DNA of 64,000 nt from Oxytricha trifallax (Eukaryota; Ciliophora; Spirotrichea; Sporadotrichida; Oxytrichidae), in contig ARYC01017955.1 of assembly GCA_000711775.1 (NCBI GenBank), positions 1 through 64,000 of the forward strand, given 5' to 3'. Position numbers and translations under genes: made by a program. How positions within the stretch are numbered: the stretch's first letter is position 1; each line of letters begins with the position of its first letter. Below the pieces are notes generated by a model. It was not told the DNA's origin. It was given only the letters and a program-made list of their open reading frames with translations, and made no database searches. This document shows, one piece after another, positions 1-11,844 of the stretch.

Positions 1-99
1 TTCAATATAAATTACTTCTGGTTTCTTGGAGGAGCCAAAGTTGAGTAATGATTGACCTGTTCCAAGAGAAACTCCCTTACGATTTAAGTTGGACGCCAT
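1..99 (-). CDS. TBE 57-kDa zinc-finger/kinase-like protein, N-terminal fragment
   Basis: Reads from ATG at 99 leftwards off the window. The first 33 codons match the N-terminus of the 57-kDa genes of the two complete TBEs here (same Met-x-x-Asn-Leu-Asn start). TBE 57-kDa proteins carry C2H2 fingers and a kinase-like region; only the leader is visible in this copy, so whether it is intact cannot be judged. It is divergently oriented to the 22-kDa gene, with about 590 bp of AT-rich DNA between them. Confidence 0.8.
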   Translation of the reverse strand, partial: MASNLNRKGVSLGTGQSLLNFGSSKKPEVIYIE

Positions 100-686
100 G
101 TTTAAATTCAAATTTAAATTTCGATTATAAAGCTCTAATAACTATTCTGGCTATAGTCACTCTGTATAGGAGTTGATACGACAACAATTATGGTTTAATA
201 TAAGGTGTTAGAGATCATATTTATGCTTAGTTTATAAATATAATTTTTCTAATTTCATACTTAATAATTTCGATTTAGGTACCAACCAAGTAAAAAATCG
301 AGTTGGTACTGGTACCAATTAGGTTTTGAACCATTTTGGAACTTTTCCATTAAAACCTCATTAGTTTAAAACTTGGTACTAATTAAGTTTTGGTACTATT
401 ATATTGGTACCAATTAAATTTAAACGAATTTAGTACCGGTACTAATTAAGTTTAAACAAATTTAGTACTAATTTAATGGAACTAAATTGATAATAATGGA
501 GCTCCATCTCTAAAGTTTGATACAGCTTCTGCCAGCTTTCTCCACGTATCCTTACCAGGTTGACCTCCTATAAGATGCCCATATTTAATACTAAGATTTT
601 TAATTGTAGGATCCAGAACTCTATATATTATAATTTGAAATTCAATAAGAAGAGAAGGAACAAGGAGGGAATCTATAAGTACTGCA
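100..686. promoter_or_regulatory. TBE divergent intergenic region with GGTACC/TTAGTACT-type repeats
   Basis: Lies between the 57-kDa (-) and 22-kDa (+) genes. It holds many short copies of a GGTACC-AATT / AGTACTAATTAA motif in both orientations (about 280-480). The same motif cluster recurs at the equivalent site in the other two TBEs (28870-29100 and 33660-33900). Its conservation between copies suggests a shared regulatory or structural role; that is inference. Confidence 0.45.
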
Positions 687-1456
687 ATGAAGAGGGTTGA
701 AGCTTAAGAAATGATCTCAAGATTTAGAAGCAAGGAAGATCTCTATCGATACCTCACTCAGCATGGTAAGCATGTGACAAATACTTAATCATATACTATA
801 GTTGGTTTATTCCTTCCAACGATGGAAGGTACCAAAATTTCATTCTTAAAAGCTATACTCTGCGATGAGAAGAAAGCCTTTAAAAACAATGAAATAAAGT
901 TGATCGATATACCAAAATACCCAGAGATTTCAGTCACTAATCTCTACGAGGATGCGATGAATGATGAAGAGTTGGTAGTTTATCTTCCTACAAAGAAACA
1001 GCTCTCTAACAAGCTTCCAGAAAGGAGCTTCTTCTTTGGTGTACTTGGCACTTTAAGAGAGAGTTATCTCAAAGAGATCATTGAAGAAGCTCACAAAAAA
1101 CGCTACTCTATTTCTCATGAAGATTTAAAGAAGCAAGGCATACTAATAAGTGAGGCCTGGCTCGCTGAGCTTAAGAAACATCCTTACCTCTCTAGTAAGC
1201 ATTGATTTATAACTTTAAAGGGAAATCTGGGACTGGTATATTCCTAATGAAAGAGAATGCAAAGGTTCACAGAGAAAGAAAGTCATAGAAAATACATGAA
1301 GTTAGCAAGAGACTTTATAAAGATGTTTAAAAGCCAGATGAAATGAATATAGATGCAGGTGCTGGCACTAAGAGAAGAAACATGGGCCCAGGCAAGCCAT
1401 AAGAAGAGGAGAAGAAAGAGAAGACAAATCCCTTTCTGGGTTAATTTAATATGTGA
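687..1456 (+). CDS. TBE 22-kDa protein
   Basis: Conserved TBE ORF of unknown function. Exons 687-765, 802-1194 and 1221-1456; introns of 36 bp (766-801) and 26 bp (1195-1220), both GT-AG. The spliced length of 708 nt is 236 codons ending in TGA, with several TAA/TAG codons read as Gln. The central block contains Leu-Pro-Thr-Met-Glu-Gly and a Lys/Glu-rich C-terminus. The ATG used by the TBE at 29278 is changed here (GGAGGG context), so the start at 687 is the next in-frame ATG. This is the only one of the three copies whose frame stays open to the conserved TGA. It is convergent with the transposase gene, 6 bp between stops. Confidence 0.85.
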
Positions 1457-1462
1457 ATATAT

Positions 1463-2522
1463 TCATTCGTTTAAATCTAAAACTTATTTATAAACATCAT
1501 TCTTCCCTCTCTAGCACAAATTGTTGTCTTATCTATGATCACTCTCTTACAGCTGCTTCGAATTAAGTCAACTGTATCAATGGGCAAGTCATGCATAAGA
1601 TGATACAGCAGCAGCTTCTTGTAGTGAGTCTTGATTTAGCTCCAGTAGAATTCAAACCCATTAAATTAGGGGCTATAAGGAACGTTGTATACAGGAGTTA
1701 TGTTTAACTCTTCATAAGCTTTCTTAGACTCCTTAGTCTTATGAACTGAAAGGTTATCAACAAACAGGATGATCTCTTGGTTACTATACTTCTCTCTGAG
1801 CTATGTAGGAACTCTATATACTACTCTCGCTTAATAGAGCGAGGGTGAAAAACATAACTCTCTAAGCCTGAATCTTCACTTATACAGCTAATATTGCATG
1901 GGTGACTACCTTCACTTTTTAGTCATAAACTTCTATATTATCATACTTCTTATACCAAGACTAATTAATAAAAGTGTTGAAGATGAATACAGCTTCATCA
2001 GCGTGTATGAACTTGATGTAATTAGTAATAGCCCTCTGCATTTAATCATATATATAGTTTAAATTATTACTATAAAATGGCACTGTAAAATCAATCACTC
2101 TCTTCACTCTGTTGACAGTCTTGAAAGAAATACCATTTCTTCTATAAATATTGGCTATAGTCTAAGGAGAGATACGCATGTCAGGAAACTTACGATGAAA
2201 CATCACAGCTCGCTAGTCTAATGGAAAGTGTGCCCAATACTTCAAAGTCTTCGAGTCGCAGAGGTATCAATATGGTGCTGTGAGAACTTGTATTTTCTTG
2301 CAGGATGCTTTCAAGTGCCTAAATTAAAATGCTAAACAGCTAACATGAAGTGATACCTAACAGTAGAGGCACTCTTGTGTAAGAGCTTTGCTATAGCTGC
2401 ATAATTCAGTACTGGTTTGAATTAATCTATACTAATACTCGTACCATACCTAAGCTTAAGCAGTAATCTAAATATTTCTCATCATATATAGACCCTAAAT
2501 TTCGCTAATTTCTATTTCTCAT
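1463..2522 (-). pseudogene. TBE 42-kDa DDE transposase, frameshifted copy
   Basis: Homologous along its length to the transposase at 31634-32698. Start ATG at 2522, conserved stop at 1463. Length 1060 nt against 1065 in the other copy, so the frame is broken: single-base deletions are visible against the sister copies (for example around 1800, 1880 and 2260), and an in-frame TGA sits early, at the position also mutated in the 31634 copy. TBE transposases belong to the IS630/Tc1/mariner-like DDE group and act in TBE movement and genome-wide DNA elimination. Indels could be real decay or assembly errors. Confidence 0.8.
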
Positions 2523-2625
2523 ATTGCAAATTGGCCTAATTTCTCTACAAACCCCAAAGACCCCAACAATACCCTACAAATCAAAGCACTTATAAACCTC
2601 ACTAAGGGGTTTTGGGGTTTTGATT

Positions 2626-5600
2626 TAACGAGTGTAGATTTTGACGAGACGCTCATCGAATTCTTTGAATTTATCGAGCAACTGACGAATTGAACCTCCT
2701 GGTACAAATTCTAGTAAGATATTAAACTTTTGTGCCTCAATTGATAATATTTGTAAAATAGTTAGGAATTATATTTAAAGATATCAACACCTTGATTGTC
2801 ATCACTGATTCAGTACCAAAATAGTGAACAATATTTGGATGCTTTAGAGTTCTAAGCATTTAAAAAATATATAATTTCTACTAAACTAACAAAATAATTG
2901 GGTACAATTTGAATTCATTTTTATCTAATAAATTTGTATCTCATTCTTGATCTCATTAAGCTCTTTAATCATATCCTTTTATTTGTTTGAATCAGAAAAT
3001 TTTATAGACTTCACAGCTAGTAACTGCCCTGTGTACATATCGAGTACTTAATATACCTAACCATAAGCTCCTTGTCCTATCATATTTCCCTTAGAATATT
3101 GGATTTTCTCGCCATCCTCTCTACCATCAATATATTATTCTTGAATTAGATGACTTATTTGTCTGGAATAGTTATCGGAAATTATTGAGTTCATGCGTTC
3201 ATATTCATATCCAACTCTTATAAAAAAGTAAAGTTTAGATTATATTTACAAATTTATGTTTAATGACTCTATAAGCAAAGATTTAAAAACCAATTAATAT
3301 GAAATTTTAAACATACTCCTGAAACTGAATCTAAATTTTAAATGCTAAGTTTTTTGTTTTGTTTTTCAGGACTTTGCATGCGAGATGATATTTGACTTAC
3401 AACACTTCCCTACTTTAAGTTTATACCTTTTATTAATAAAATCTTTAGAATTTATGTTTTATATATTGTTTCTAATACGAATTAAATCATAATTAAGTAT
3501 TGAGATTGGTTGTAGTTATTATTGCCAGATATTACAGAAAGTTAATGTTAATATTGCTGATAATTATTGCTCAATTAATGACTTAATTAGTTTGGGTCAA
3601 TTTGTGGTTGGATATAAGTCTTTTAATGCATTATTTATTATTATTATTGTTGCTATTATTGCAGTTGTTATGGATTCATCTTTTGGTTATATTGTTTAAA
3701 TTCAAGTTCAAAATATGTAAACAAATAATGATCCACATTGTATGAGTTGGCTTATTACATTAACTTTTAATTACAAAATAATCATAGTAATATTGTTGAA
3801 TGACTTATCTTACTTATTTCTTAGACACTGACTTAAGTGGACTGGGATTATTAACAATTTTAGTCACTTAGGGTGTAGAAATTGGGTGATTGCTAAAATT
3901 AGTAATTTCACTGCTCACTTGACTCTAGTTTTGATTATTGATGGGGTTTAAAGGAGCAACTTATATCATAGTAGAACTGACTCTCCTGTGACTCCCACTA
4001 TTATTTTTAGTTTTTACGTTTAGCTATGTATTTGATAACCCAGCAATACTTTCTTGAATTTAGTCTGTCATAGCAGTCCTATTTAAATTAAAGCCTCCAT
4101 TTCTGCTGTGTGGCTTTAAAGTTATCTTAGTTTTTATTAGGGGTGACTATTTTTAAAGGTTATCAGAGGATATTATATTCAAATTACTAAGGTCATTAAA
4201 AATAAAGTGAAAAATATTAATTCAAATAAAAATGTTCAATTAAGAGACTTTAATATTAATATTGGAAAAAAGTCATTAAAGTTACTATTTGATACTGAAA
4301 ACTATTAATTCTAAAATTACTAGTTGTTTAAGGATAGGTTTTTTGGAGTTAGATCTGCAGATTAATGATATTGATTTACAGGAATCTGAATGTTGAGATC
4401 TATTAATTTTTAAATTAAATATTAGAGATTTGATTAGATATTTGATTAGATATTAACTGAAAGGTAAAATAAATATTCGAGATTAACTTTAATAATCTAG
4501 TACTTAATATATAATCATTGTTACTATTATTACTACTACTTCTATTAAATATGTTTGTTTAAACCTTTGATTAGTTGATTTAGTCTGATATATTTAATGT
4601 CTACGGGTCTCACTGGACTACCGGCGGCCAGCCTTTTAGGTCCCTAGCTGCCATTCGGGATTTATCCCGGTGGGCATCTCCCCTGCCTCCTGTAGTGCAG
4701 TGGTAGCAGTAGATTCCCGTTTTTATTTTTTTGAGATCGGAGTTCAATTGACCTGGGAATCTGAAGCAGTAGGTAAAGTTTAGGTATCAGCTGAAATCAA
4801 GTGGTTTAGATAATCATAGGTTGGAGTGAGAATTTTCGAATTCTGAAGTAGATATCATAAAGAGCATTGTTATCAATGCACATAACTTCACCAGCTTCTC
4901 TTTTTTTACAGTCACCACCTATGATTTGTAAAATAGGCTCTTCGGAGCTAGCAGCTAGCTTGGTACTGGGGGGCCATGTCCCTCGCCTTCAAATCTATCA
5001 GTGCCCATTAATGTATGCTTTAGTAGTAGTAATACATTAATTAAATATTATTGAATTAATATTAATAATATGAAGGAAAATATTAATAAAATTACAATTG
5101 ATTTATTTGTTGTTTTAATTATAATAAATTTAATATTGTATGATTATTGCAAATGAAGGCATTTATTTTTTATAAGAAAAGTAAGGTCATTCGTGATTAA
5201 TGAAGAATTATAATGCAATAATGAATTAACTTATAAGTAAATCAAAAATCAATTTAAAATATTGCACTATTTTAAAAACTTAAAATATAAACTTTATGAA
5301 AATTTTCATGATATAATAAAAAAAGAGTACTCTTATTTTAAATAAAGAGCTTGAAAGATAAGTTTTTTTCCTATAAAAATTAATAAAAACTGTTTTATAT
5401 TTTAAATTAAATATTAATTGAGATTAGGGTGAAATTATTGTGGTGTCTGTGGATTCAATTATTATGAATGCTGTTATTGCATTTATTATTAATTGATTTA
5501 TTCAGAATATTGCTGGTGACCCTCAGTTGCAAATTATGGAGTTTGAAAGTTTGTTACGTTTCTTGATTGGTTATTAATTCCTGACATTAAAGAGAAGGTA

Positions 5601-6728
5601 CCAGCTGCTCTCAAGCCAATTTTTTTCACTCTTTTTTTGCCTGTTTAATCTACTGATAAAGATTTATTCGGGCTATTTGGGTTGTTAGTTTAAAAAATAG
5701 CTAAATTTAAGTCAAAATAATGACAATTAATATTTTTTATCTGCTAAATGCATGTTAGTTAGAGATTTATTGTTATAAGGTTATTAATGATCACTCCCAC
5801 TTTGAAAAGCAGATGACTTATTCAGAGTAAAATAAATAATATTATAATATATAAGAGTATTATGAACATTAGTGAAAGCTTGCGTTGAATCTCCAATAGA
5901 TTCCTTGGTTAGTATAATCAAATTGTCATTTCCTTCTTTATATCCTTGTTTTTAAGTGTAAATAATATCATAAATTTTCCATATTTATGACCTTTTTTTA
6001 CATAATAAAAAGTCAATTTATTTTTACTTGTAAGTTGTTGTGATCTTGAAACTCTATTTTAGGGTTTATTAATTAATTAATAAATTTTACTTCTTAAATA
6101 ATAATCCGTTTTTGTTACATAATTAAATGGTTGGAGCTTCTTGCATCTTGACTTTGAGAGTAATTTCCAGATGATTAGCCGTTTTACTGATTTCTATCTT
6201 AAGACGAATCATTATCATTTTTATTATAATTAGTGAAATTATTATTATTGCACAAATACAACCCTACTAAACTTTCATACTTATAAAAACCAAATATTAA
6301 ATGCCAATTGTGTAATAGTTCCTGGAGTATTTTGATTTTTCAATATCATTAGTTTGTCTTAATGCAGGGATTGCACTCTTTTACGATTTAGCATGACTTT
6401 TCTTTTCTTCTTCTTTTCATTGTGCTATTGCTAATAAAAGACTATAAATTTGCTCAAAATGTGATTAAATTAAAAGATTTCATGCCTTTTAAGTACATTT
6501 AAATCAGTAAAAAGGATTTGCTCCAAAACTTTACATTTAAAATGCTATTAAATTAGAAACAATTTAAATTGTGAAATATGAGTTATCGAGAGTGTTCATA
6601 TTATCATTTGTGTTAAATTGGAAAGTGTTGTGCCCATTGGAGTTGTCAAATGATGCAAAAGCTGCAGAAGCATTTCCTCTCCCGACGATTGGCGTCGCCA
6701 ATCCATTCTCAAATTTATAATTGTCCAT
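2626..6728 (-). CDS. MAPKKK/Ste11-type Ser/Thr kinase with long Q/N-rich N-terminus; multi-MDS, C-terminal half missing
   Basis: Starts at ATG 6728. The N-terminal two-thirds is Q/N/S-rich; recognisable MDS blocks lie near 6590-6728, 6060-6200, 5430-5620, 4290-4430, 3830-4140 and 3410-3700, the last with a run of nine Gln encoded mostly by TAA/TAG. The kinase domain starts near 3120 with a Gly-rich loop (GQGAYG) and the VAIK-type lysine (LLAVKSI), then a HPNIVHYFGTE strand and EFVPGGSIRQLL, typical of MAPKKKs. The catalytic loop and DFG are absent because TBE-A begins at 2622; they must lie left of the window or elsewhere. IESs with phase-preserving pointers are at 3218-3318, 2862-2935 and 2727-2779. 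A one-base frame slip occurs near 2805-2820. The joins within the N-terminal part were not all resolved. Confidence 0.75.
2727..2779. other. IES, pointer TTAAA
   Basis: Direct repeat TTAAA at 2722-2726 and 2775-2779. Removing one copy with the intervening DNA joins GVDIF to NILLEF in the kinase gene. Confidence 0.7.
2862..2935. other. IES, pointer ATTT
   Basis: ATTT at 2858-2861 and 2932-2935. Excision joins NEIQ to MLRTLKHPNIV in the kinase N-lobe with phase kept. Confidence 0.75.
3218..3318. other. IES, pointer ACTC
   Basis: ACTC at 3214-3217 and 3315-3318. Excision joins the Q-rich leader (DSVSGV) in phase to the pre-kinase segment (GYEYERMNS), linking what look like two genes into one. 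Confidence 0.7.
4588..4995 (+). repeat. GC-rich island with tRNA-like (Pol III A/B box) segment inside an IES of the kinase gene
   Basis: A block far richer in G+C than its surroundings, lying between kinase MDSs. Around 4690-4770 the text resembles a tRNA D-arm/A box (GTAGTGCAGTGGTAGCAG) followed at B-box distance by GGAGTTCAATTG. No full cloverleaf folds by eye, so a tRNA-derived SINE or other retroposon is more likely than a functional tRNA. The right edge has a short inverted repeat (GAGCTAGCAGCTAGC). No target duplication was identified. Confidence 0.4.
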
Positions 6729-7089
6729 TGTGTAAAAGAACTTAATATAGTATTTATTATCCTATTTTTTATGACTAATTTACTGTTTTATTTTCCATTT
6801 AATTTTAATTGATAAGTGAGGGAATTAAAATCTCAATTGATTTAATGATTTAAGCAAACAATTTAATAAAACTTATCAAAAATATGATTAAAATCGTATA
6901 ATTTACTATTATTATAAGGCAATTCTAATTCATTCATAAGTAAAGCATTATTCAGATTTCTTGAAATTTATTTAATTTAATAAACATTTTTAATTGTGTT
7001 TGTAATCTAAGAAATAGTTTTAAGACTCTTTAATGAAGCAAGAAAACATTCTTAATTTTATTATTTATGAGAAGAAGGATATACAAGCA
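6729..7089. other. AT-rich intergenic region
   Basis: Lies between the start of the kinase gene and the 3' end of the next minus-strand gene. No ORF, repeat or RNA feature could be supported. Confidence 0.5.
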
Positions 7090-10000
7090 GTGATTCTTTG
7101 AATAGAAAATATTATGCTAATTCCAAGGTACTTACGATGTTATTTCGCACTCTCTTATTTTTGATTACTTTGCGGAACCTCTGCTTATGTTTCTCAATAT
7201 CCTCGATATTAATTTCTACAGGAAGCAGATTAATATACAACCAAAAATTAAATGAAATATACCATTTCCATTGCGAGTGGGGATTTACTCATTTCCATCT
7301 ATATCCTCAACTACCAAGTCATTTTCATCAGGATTTTTATTAAAAATATAAGCTAATAGCTTTTTTGAAATTTTATATGCTGCTATAGAAATAAAAACTT
7401 TGAGCCTCATAAATCTAAAACAAAATTGTCTAAAAATTAATAACTTTTTAAAACCTTAAATTAATTCATTTTGAAAGTTTACTGTATATTACTCATAAAA
7501 ATGGGATTATTTAAAATTTAATAAGGATGTCTTGAATTTTTGTTATAAATGGCAGAAGAGATTAATCTGCCTTCTTCTCTGGTAAGAGTTTAATACCCTG
7601 TAATTCTAGTGGCTTTCCCATTGCGAGAAAACTGTGAACGCCCATATATCTTTGAAAATTTTCACTCCCATCTAATTTATTTTATTGCAAATTAATGCTA
7701 TCTTGCAAGGTGTTGAAGTCTTGAGTAAATAATCTTAATACTCTTTATAAAAAGATTTCTTTATTAATTATTGGAAATATTTTTTTCCCACAAGTTTTAT
7801 TTCTAAAATTCGAAATCCTCACATTTATTAGATAATTTATTCCCATGAATTACCATTTTTGAATATCATTTTTTCTCAAATATTAAGTTAGTTCATAATA
7901 AATAAACAAAATATAATATATTTGAGTGGTATTATTGATAAATTTGACGTCAACGCCTTTTTTGACACAGACCTAGCCCATTTTAATTAGAAACTATATT
8001 AGATTTTAAGTTTAATTACAAAATAGAGATGTAAATTCACAAATTAATATGAAATATAATAATAAATTGCTCAGCTAAATCATTATACTCCTTCACTCAT
8101 TGAAATTAGTAATAGTAAATTAATTACATCAAATGATTATATATATAATTATTGCAATAATTCGCATATTATCAAACTTATCGATTAAAACTTACATATT
8201 TGGATATGAATAAATAGTTTATGAAGTGAATTTAAATATGAGAGACTTATTGTTAGAATATTGTAAATTAAATGATTGAATAAAGGAAATTAAATTATTT
8301 GTTGTAAAGATTAGGAATCATTTTATAATATTTCATGCTAAACTTCTTAAAAATCAAATATCTTCTCTAGAATCGCTTCTATCATAAAATTAAAAAAATT
8401 TTATATTTTACCTATAAAAATATAGAACTTCCTAAATCTTATCAAACTATTAAATTTGATGAAATGTATATTTATCACTAGTTTGAATTTCAAGTTGTGA
8501 GAAATTCTACTGAACACTTGAGACTTCAAACTCCAACCTTTTTTGCAGTCTAATGCTCTTTTTCCTTAAAAAGCAGACTAAAACCCCCAATATAAAAAAG
8601 AATGCCAATCCAATCGCTGCTATCGCAATGAGATGTCTCATAGATATTTTCACACCGAAGGTATCTGGGTTCAACAAATAGGGCTCATAAGCGAGGTTAA
8701 TTAGTTCTCCAGTCATGGGGTCTTTGATTCTTGCTAGCACACCAATAACACGAATTTTCTCAATATCTGCTCTCTTTAGCTTCACTCTTGTTTTTCTTTA
8801 GTCATCGTAACTTGTAAAGATAGTTGATATGTCATGGTGACTAGCGTGTTCGATTGAGCAAATCGAATTCAATTTATATTTCATGATTATCGCAATTTAG
8901 GTTGGTTTAGTTCTTATAGAATTATATACACTTATCTTTAAATTCATGTAGGACTTTGCCTGATTAGAAGTTCCAGCGAAGATCTGATAAACAACTTCCT
9001 GAGCAGGTCCAAATGATGATGCTCCAAATTCCTGTCCCTCCTGATTCTTTCTATATATTGGACTCCAATTGACTACAACATAGTAGTCGTCAGTCTCGTC
9101 ATACTACACTGATATCTCCTTGATTGAGTCTTTGAAGGTGTACTACTCATTAATGTCTATTTGGCTTCCTCTGATCATTTGGGTTTTAAGCTCAAAGTAA
9201 GAGTATCATCTATTTAAATACAATAATAAATGGGAGTTCATTTTTTAAAATAGCAATGTATATTTGAATAGAGTCGACTTTATCTTGGAAATCTTTGTAG
9301 AATTCATTTACAGATTAAACACCAACATAAACAACTTCCTTGCCACCAATATTCTTTAATCTTGCGGTTTGCATACCAAACTTCTCGCCATTCATAAACT
9401 CATTCTAAATCTAGACTGAGGATTTTGTGTCAAATAGTGAGAAATAATCCTCTGAAACATAGAAATCCACTCTCCCATTTATTAAATACTCATTAATTAA
9501 TTTTAATTTTTGAAATAAAAAAATAAGTAATAGTAAAAATGATTGTATATTTTATAATTACAAGGAGTGATTTATATAAACAAATCAGTAGAGTCGTCAG
9601 TGAATACATGATTTTGATTTATATACACTTCAAATATCTTCATGTTTTGATTCCAGTTAGATACTTAAATGTAAATTAGAAATTAATTGTAAATAAATAA
9701 AATTTATTATATATATTTATGTATCACAAATAAATAAAAATATAAACGAAATTAATGAAATTTAATTAAGAGTCTAACATATTTTATAGGATTATATCAC
9801 ATCTGGTTCTAAACTATAAGACTGACTTGTGGAACTTGCAACCACTTACGTCTCTCAAATAGCGTACCACTGACTTCTTTACTTATTTCCTTTGCTTTCT
9901 CCAAATGCTCCAGCCCCTTGACATACTCTCGATTTTAATTTATAAACTCATTATTTATCCTGATATAAAAATAACTAAAGCCAGAATGATTCAGTATTAA

Positions 10001-11015
10001 CATATTAGCAATTATATTAATGATACTCCTCATAGTTAGTATTTTTGTATACTTTTGATTTAATCAGCCCAAGTAATGTATTAACTAGTATTTCAGTGTC
10101 TTTTTCTTTGCCATTTTCATCAAAACCAAAATCATAAACTTCCTGAAGTAAATCCAAGGCGTCCTTCACTTTCCTAGTATCCATGAAAAATGCTGCTCTA
10201 AGTGCCTATATTCTCTTCATCATTACTCTCAAATCGTTGAGATTTATATTAGTAATAATAATATTTGTATCTGTAGATGTATAATTTTGTTGTAATTTTT
10301 AAAGATTAAGATTATTGTATAATAATTAGAATTAGATTGTCTGATTGAATAATAGCAGGCATTTTACTGATTTCATGGTCATAGCTATAAAGTATATTGT
10401 CAGCGTAATCAAGCCAATAATTGCACTATTCTGTGAAAACTTTAGCATCTTACACGTACATTCTAGTCAAGAATTCTATGCTGTTGTAGTACACAACATT
10501 CTTGTAATATATATAACATTGAATTTACATATAAATTATACTGTGATACTATTTACAACATTTTTGAGTGACTTTTGTTTCTTGTCATTCCTGAGGAAAT
10601 CATCCAGTTTATAGTTAACTAGGAATGGATCGTTTTCATTGGCATAATTGATATTCCCTGAGTATTCATTGTCTATTTCATCTTATTGCTACTATTCCAA
10701 GTTTAGAATTCTTTAGATATGTTTGCTGCCGTATTTTAGAGAGAGAAATAGCAGTGGCTGAATTTCATTTAGTACTTTGGATTATCATAACATTTATAAT
10801 ATCAAAATATCAATCTATGTTAATACGAAAAAATGTAATTAATGCAATGTGATATAGTACTATATATATATATTTGTATATAGTACTGAATACAAGTCAG
10901 ATGGGGCTTCCAGCCTCTAATCCACAATCATTTGATAATAAGATTCTAGAGTACGTCTTGGTAGGGCTATTGATTAGTCAACTCTTCGCATGGTTTCTTA
11001 GTAACCATATTTCAT
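7090..11015 (-). CDS. Large single-pass membrane protein, multi-MDS, unknown function
   Basis: ATG at 11015 (MKYGYQETMRR). Coding blocks follow leftwards near 10870-11015, 10560-10770, 10330-10510, 10020-10240, 9800-9950, 9580-9690, 9270-9490, 8500-9220, 7540-7710 and 7130-7330, separated by AT-rich gaps taken as IESs. The N-terminal part is soluble with Leu-rich helices; the region 8790-9220 looks extracellular (many Asp/Tyr/Asn); one transmembrane helix is at about 8560-8640 (AIAAIGLAFFFILGVLVC) followed by a basic Arg/Lys stop-transfer and a cytoplasmic tail. A likely GT-AG intron starts near 7135. No known family was recognised. Individual pointers were not resolved, so the exact joins and the stop are uncertain. 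Confidence 0.6.
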
Positions 11016-11386
11016 GGGCTCTTGAATAAGTTAATTTGGTGGTAAGCCAGAATTAAGAGGATGTAAACATTTCATCTATCTTATTTATTACTTAAAAATT
11101 AAATTTTATCTAGTAAAAATAACTTAATAAGGAAATTTATACCATAAAAATTAAGCAGTAAATCTACCTCATTCTTCCAATCATGTGCCTGGACTTCTCT
11201 TTATTTTTAAGCGATAAGATCCGCGTTATATTTAAACCTAAAATTATACAACATAGTTTTAACTTTTCATAATCAAGTGAGTGAAATTTGGATATTAAAA
11301 TTACATTTTTATTGATTTTTATATTTTACTAACTATCCTTTGTGATTATATTTTTACTTTAATTTGATATTCTTACTTTTATATTA
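11016..11386. other. AT-rich intergenic region
   Basis: No gene supported. A short (TA)n run lies just inside the neighbouring gene at 10862-10870. Confidence 0.4.
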
Positions 11387-11803
11387 TTGTAGGAATACAT
11401 TTGATTTGGGAAAAATATTTATAATTAATAAATTAATAATTTAAAATCGTGGCAGTTAACTTTCTGGAAACCTAGACAATATGGTACTCTCTCGATAGAG
11501 AATTCAAAATTAGCTGGACTTTACTATTGGCGGTAACCCTCTATCGCATCTCTGAAGCGAGTTAACTTCCCTTTAATTTTGGCATTAAAATCAACTAAAT
11601 AAATCACCCAAATTTATAATCGATTTATCTCGCTTCAGGGATGCGATAGAGGGGTACCGCCAATAGTAAAGTCCAGCTTATTTTGAATTCTCTATCGAGC
11701 GAGTACCATATTGTCTAAGTTTCCAGAAAGTTAACTGCCGCGATTTTAAATTATTAATTTATTAATTATAAATATTTTTCCCAAATCAAATGTATTCCTA
11801 CAA
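11387..11803. mobile_element. Palindromic MITE, 417 bp, TA target duplication, copy 1
   Basis: Nearly full-length inverted repeat: each arm of about 190 bp begins TTGTAGGAATACA and contains CAGTTAACTTTCTGGAAACC and CTATTGGCGGTA. It is flanked by TA on both sides (11385-11386 and 11804-11805), the insertion signature of Tc1/mariner-type elements. It carries no ORF. A second copy of exactly the same length lies at 41435-41851. Here it sits at the 3' end of the TPR gene. Confidence 0.85.
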
Positions 11804-11844
11804 TATTACCAAAATGTACTAGATTAATAGATTTAAGATTTTAT

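Larger units (their letters stand above)
1..2622 (-). mobile_element. TBE transposon TBE-A, right part (left end outside window)
   Basis: Right-hand portion of a telomere-bearing element. The right terminus at 2606-2622 is G4T4G4T4G, the reverse complement of the C4A4 telomere-like TBE end, and the terminal inverted repeat runs inward about 82 bp. Inside lie, in order, the 5' end of the 57-kDa gene (-), the 22-kDa gene (+) and the transposase gene (-), the same layout as the two complete copies in this window. The ATT after the terminus (2623-2625) is the expected 3-bp target duplication, but its partner is off the window. TBE elements are germline-limited DNA removed during macronuclear development. 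Confidence 0.95.

Noticed and set aside
4690-4770. Functional tRNA gene
   Set aside because: A- and B-box-like segments are present, but acceptor and anticodon stems do not pair by eye; reported only as tRNA-like.
10345-10614. 89-codon plus-strand frame
   Set aside because: Antisense of coding MDSs of the minus-strand membrane protein; its junction would cross an IES.
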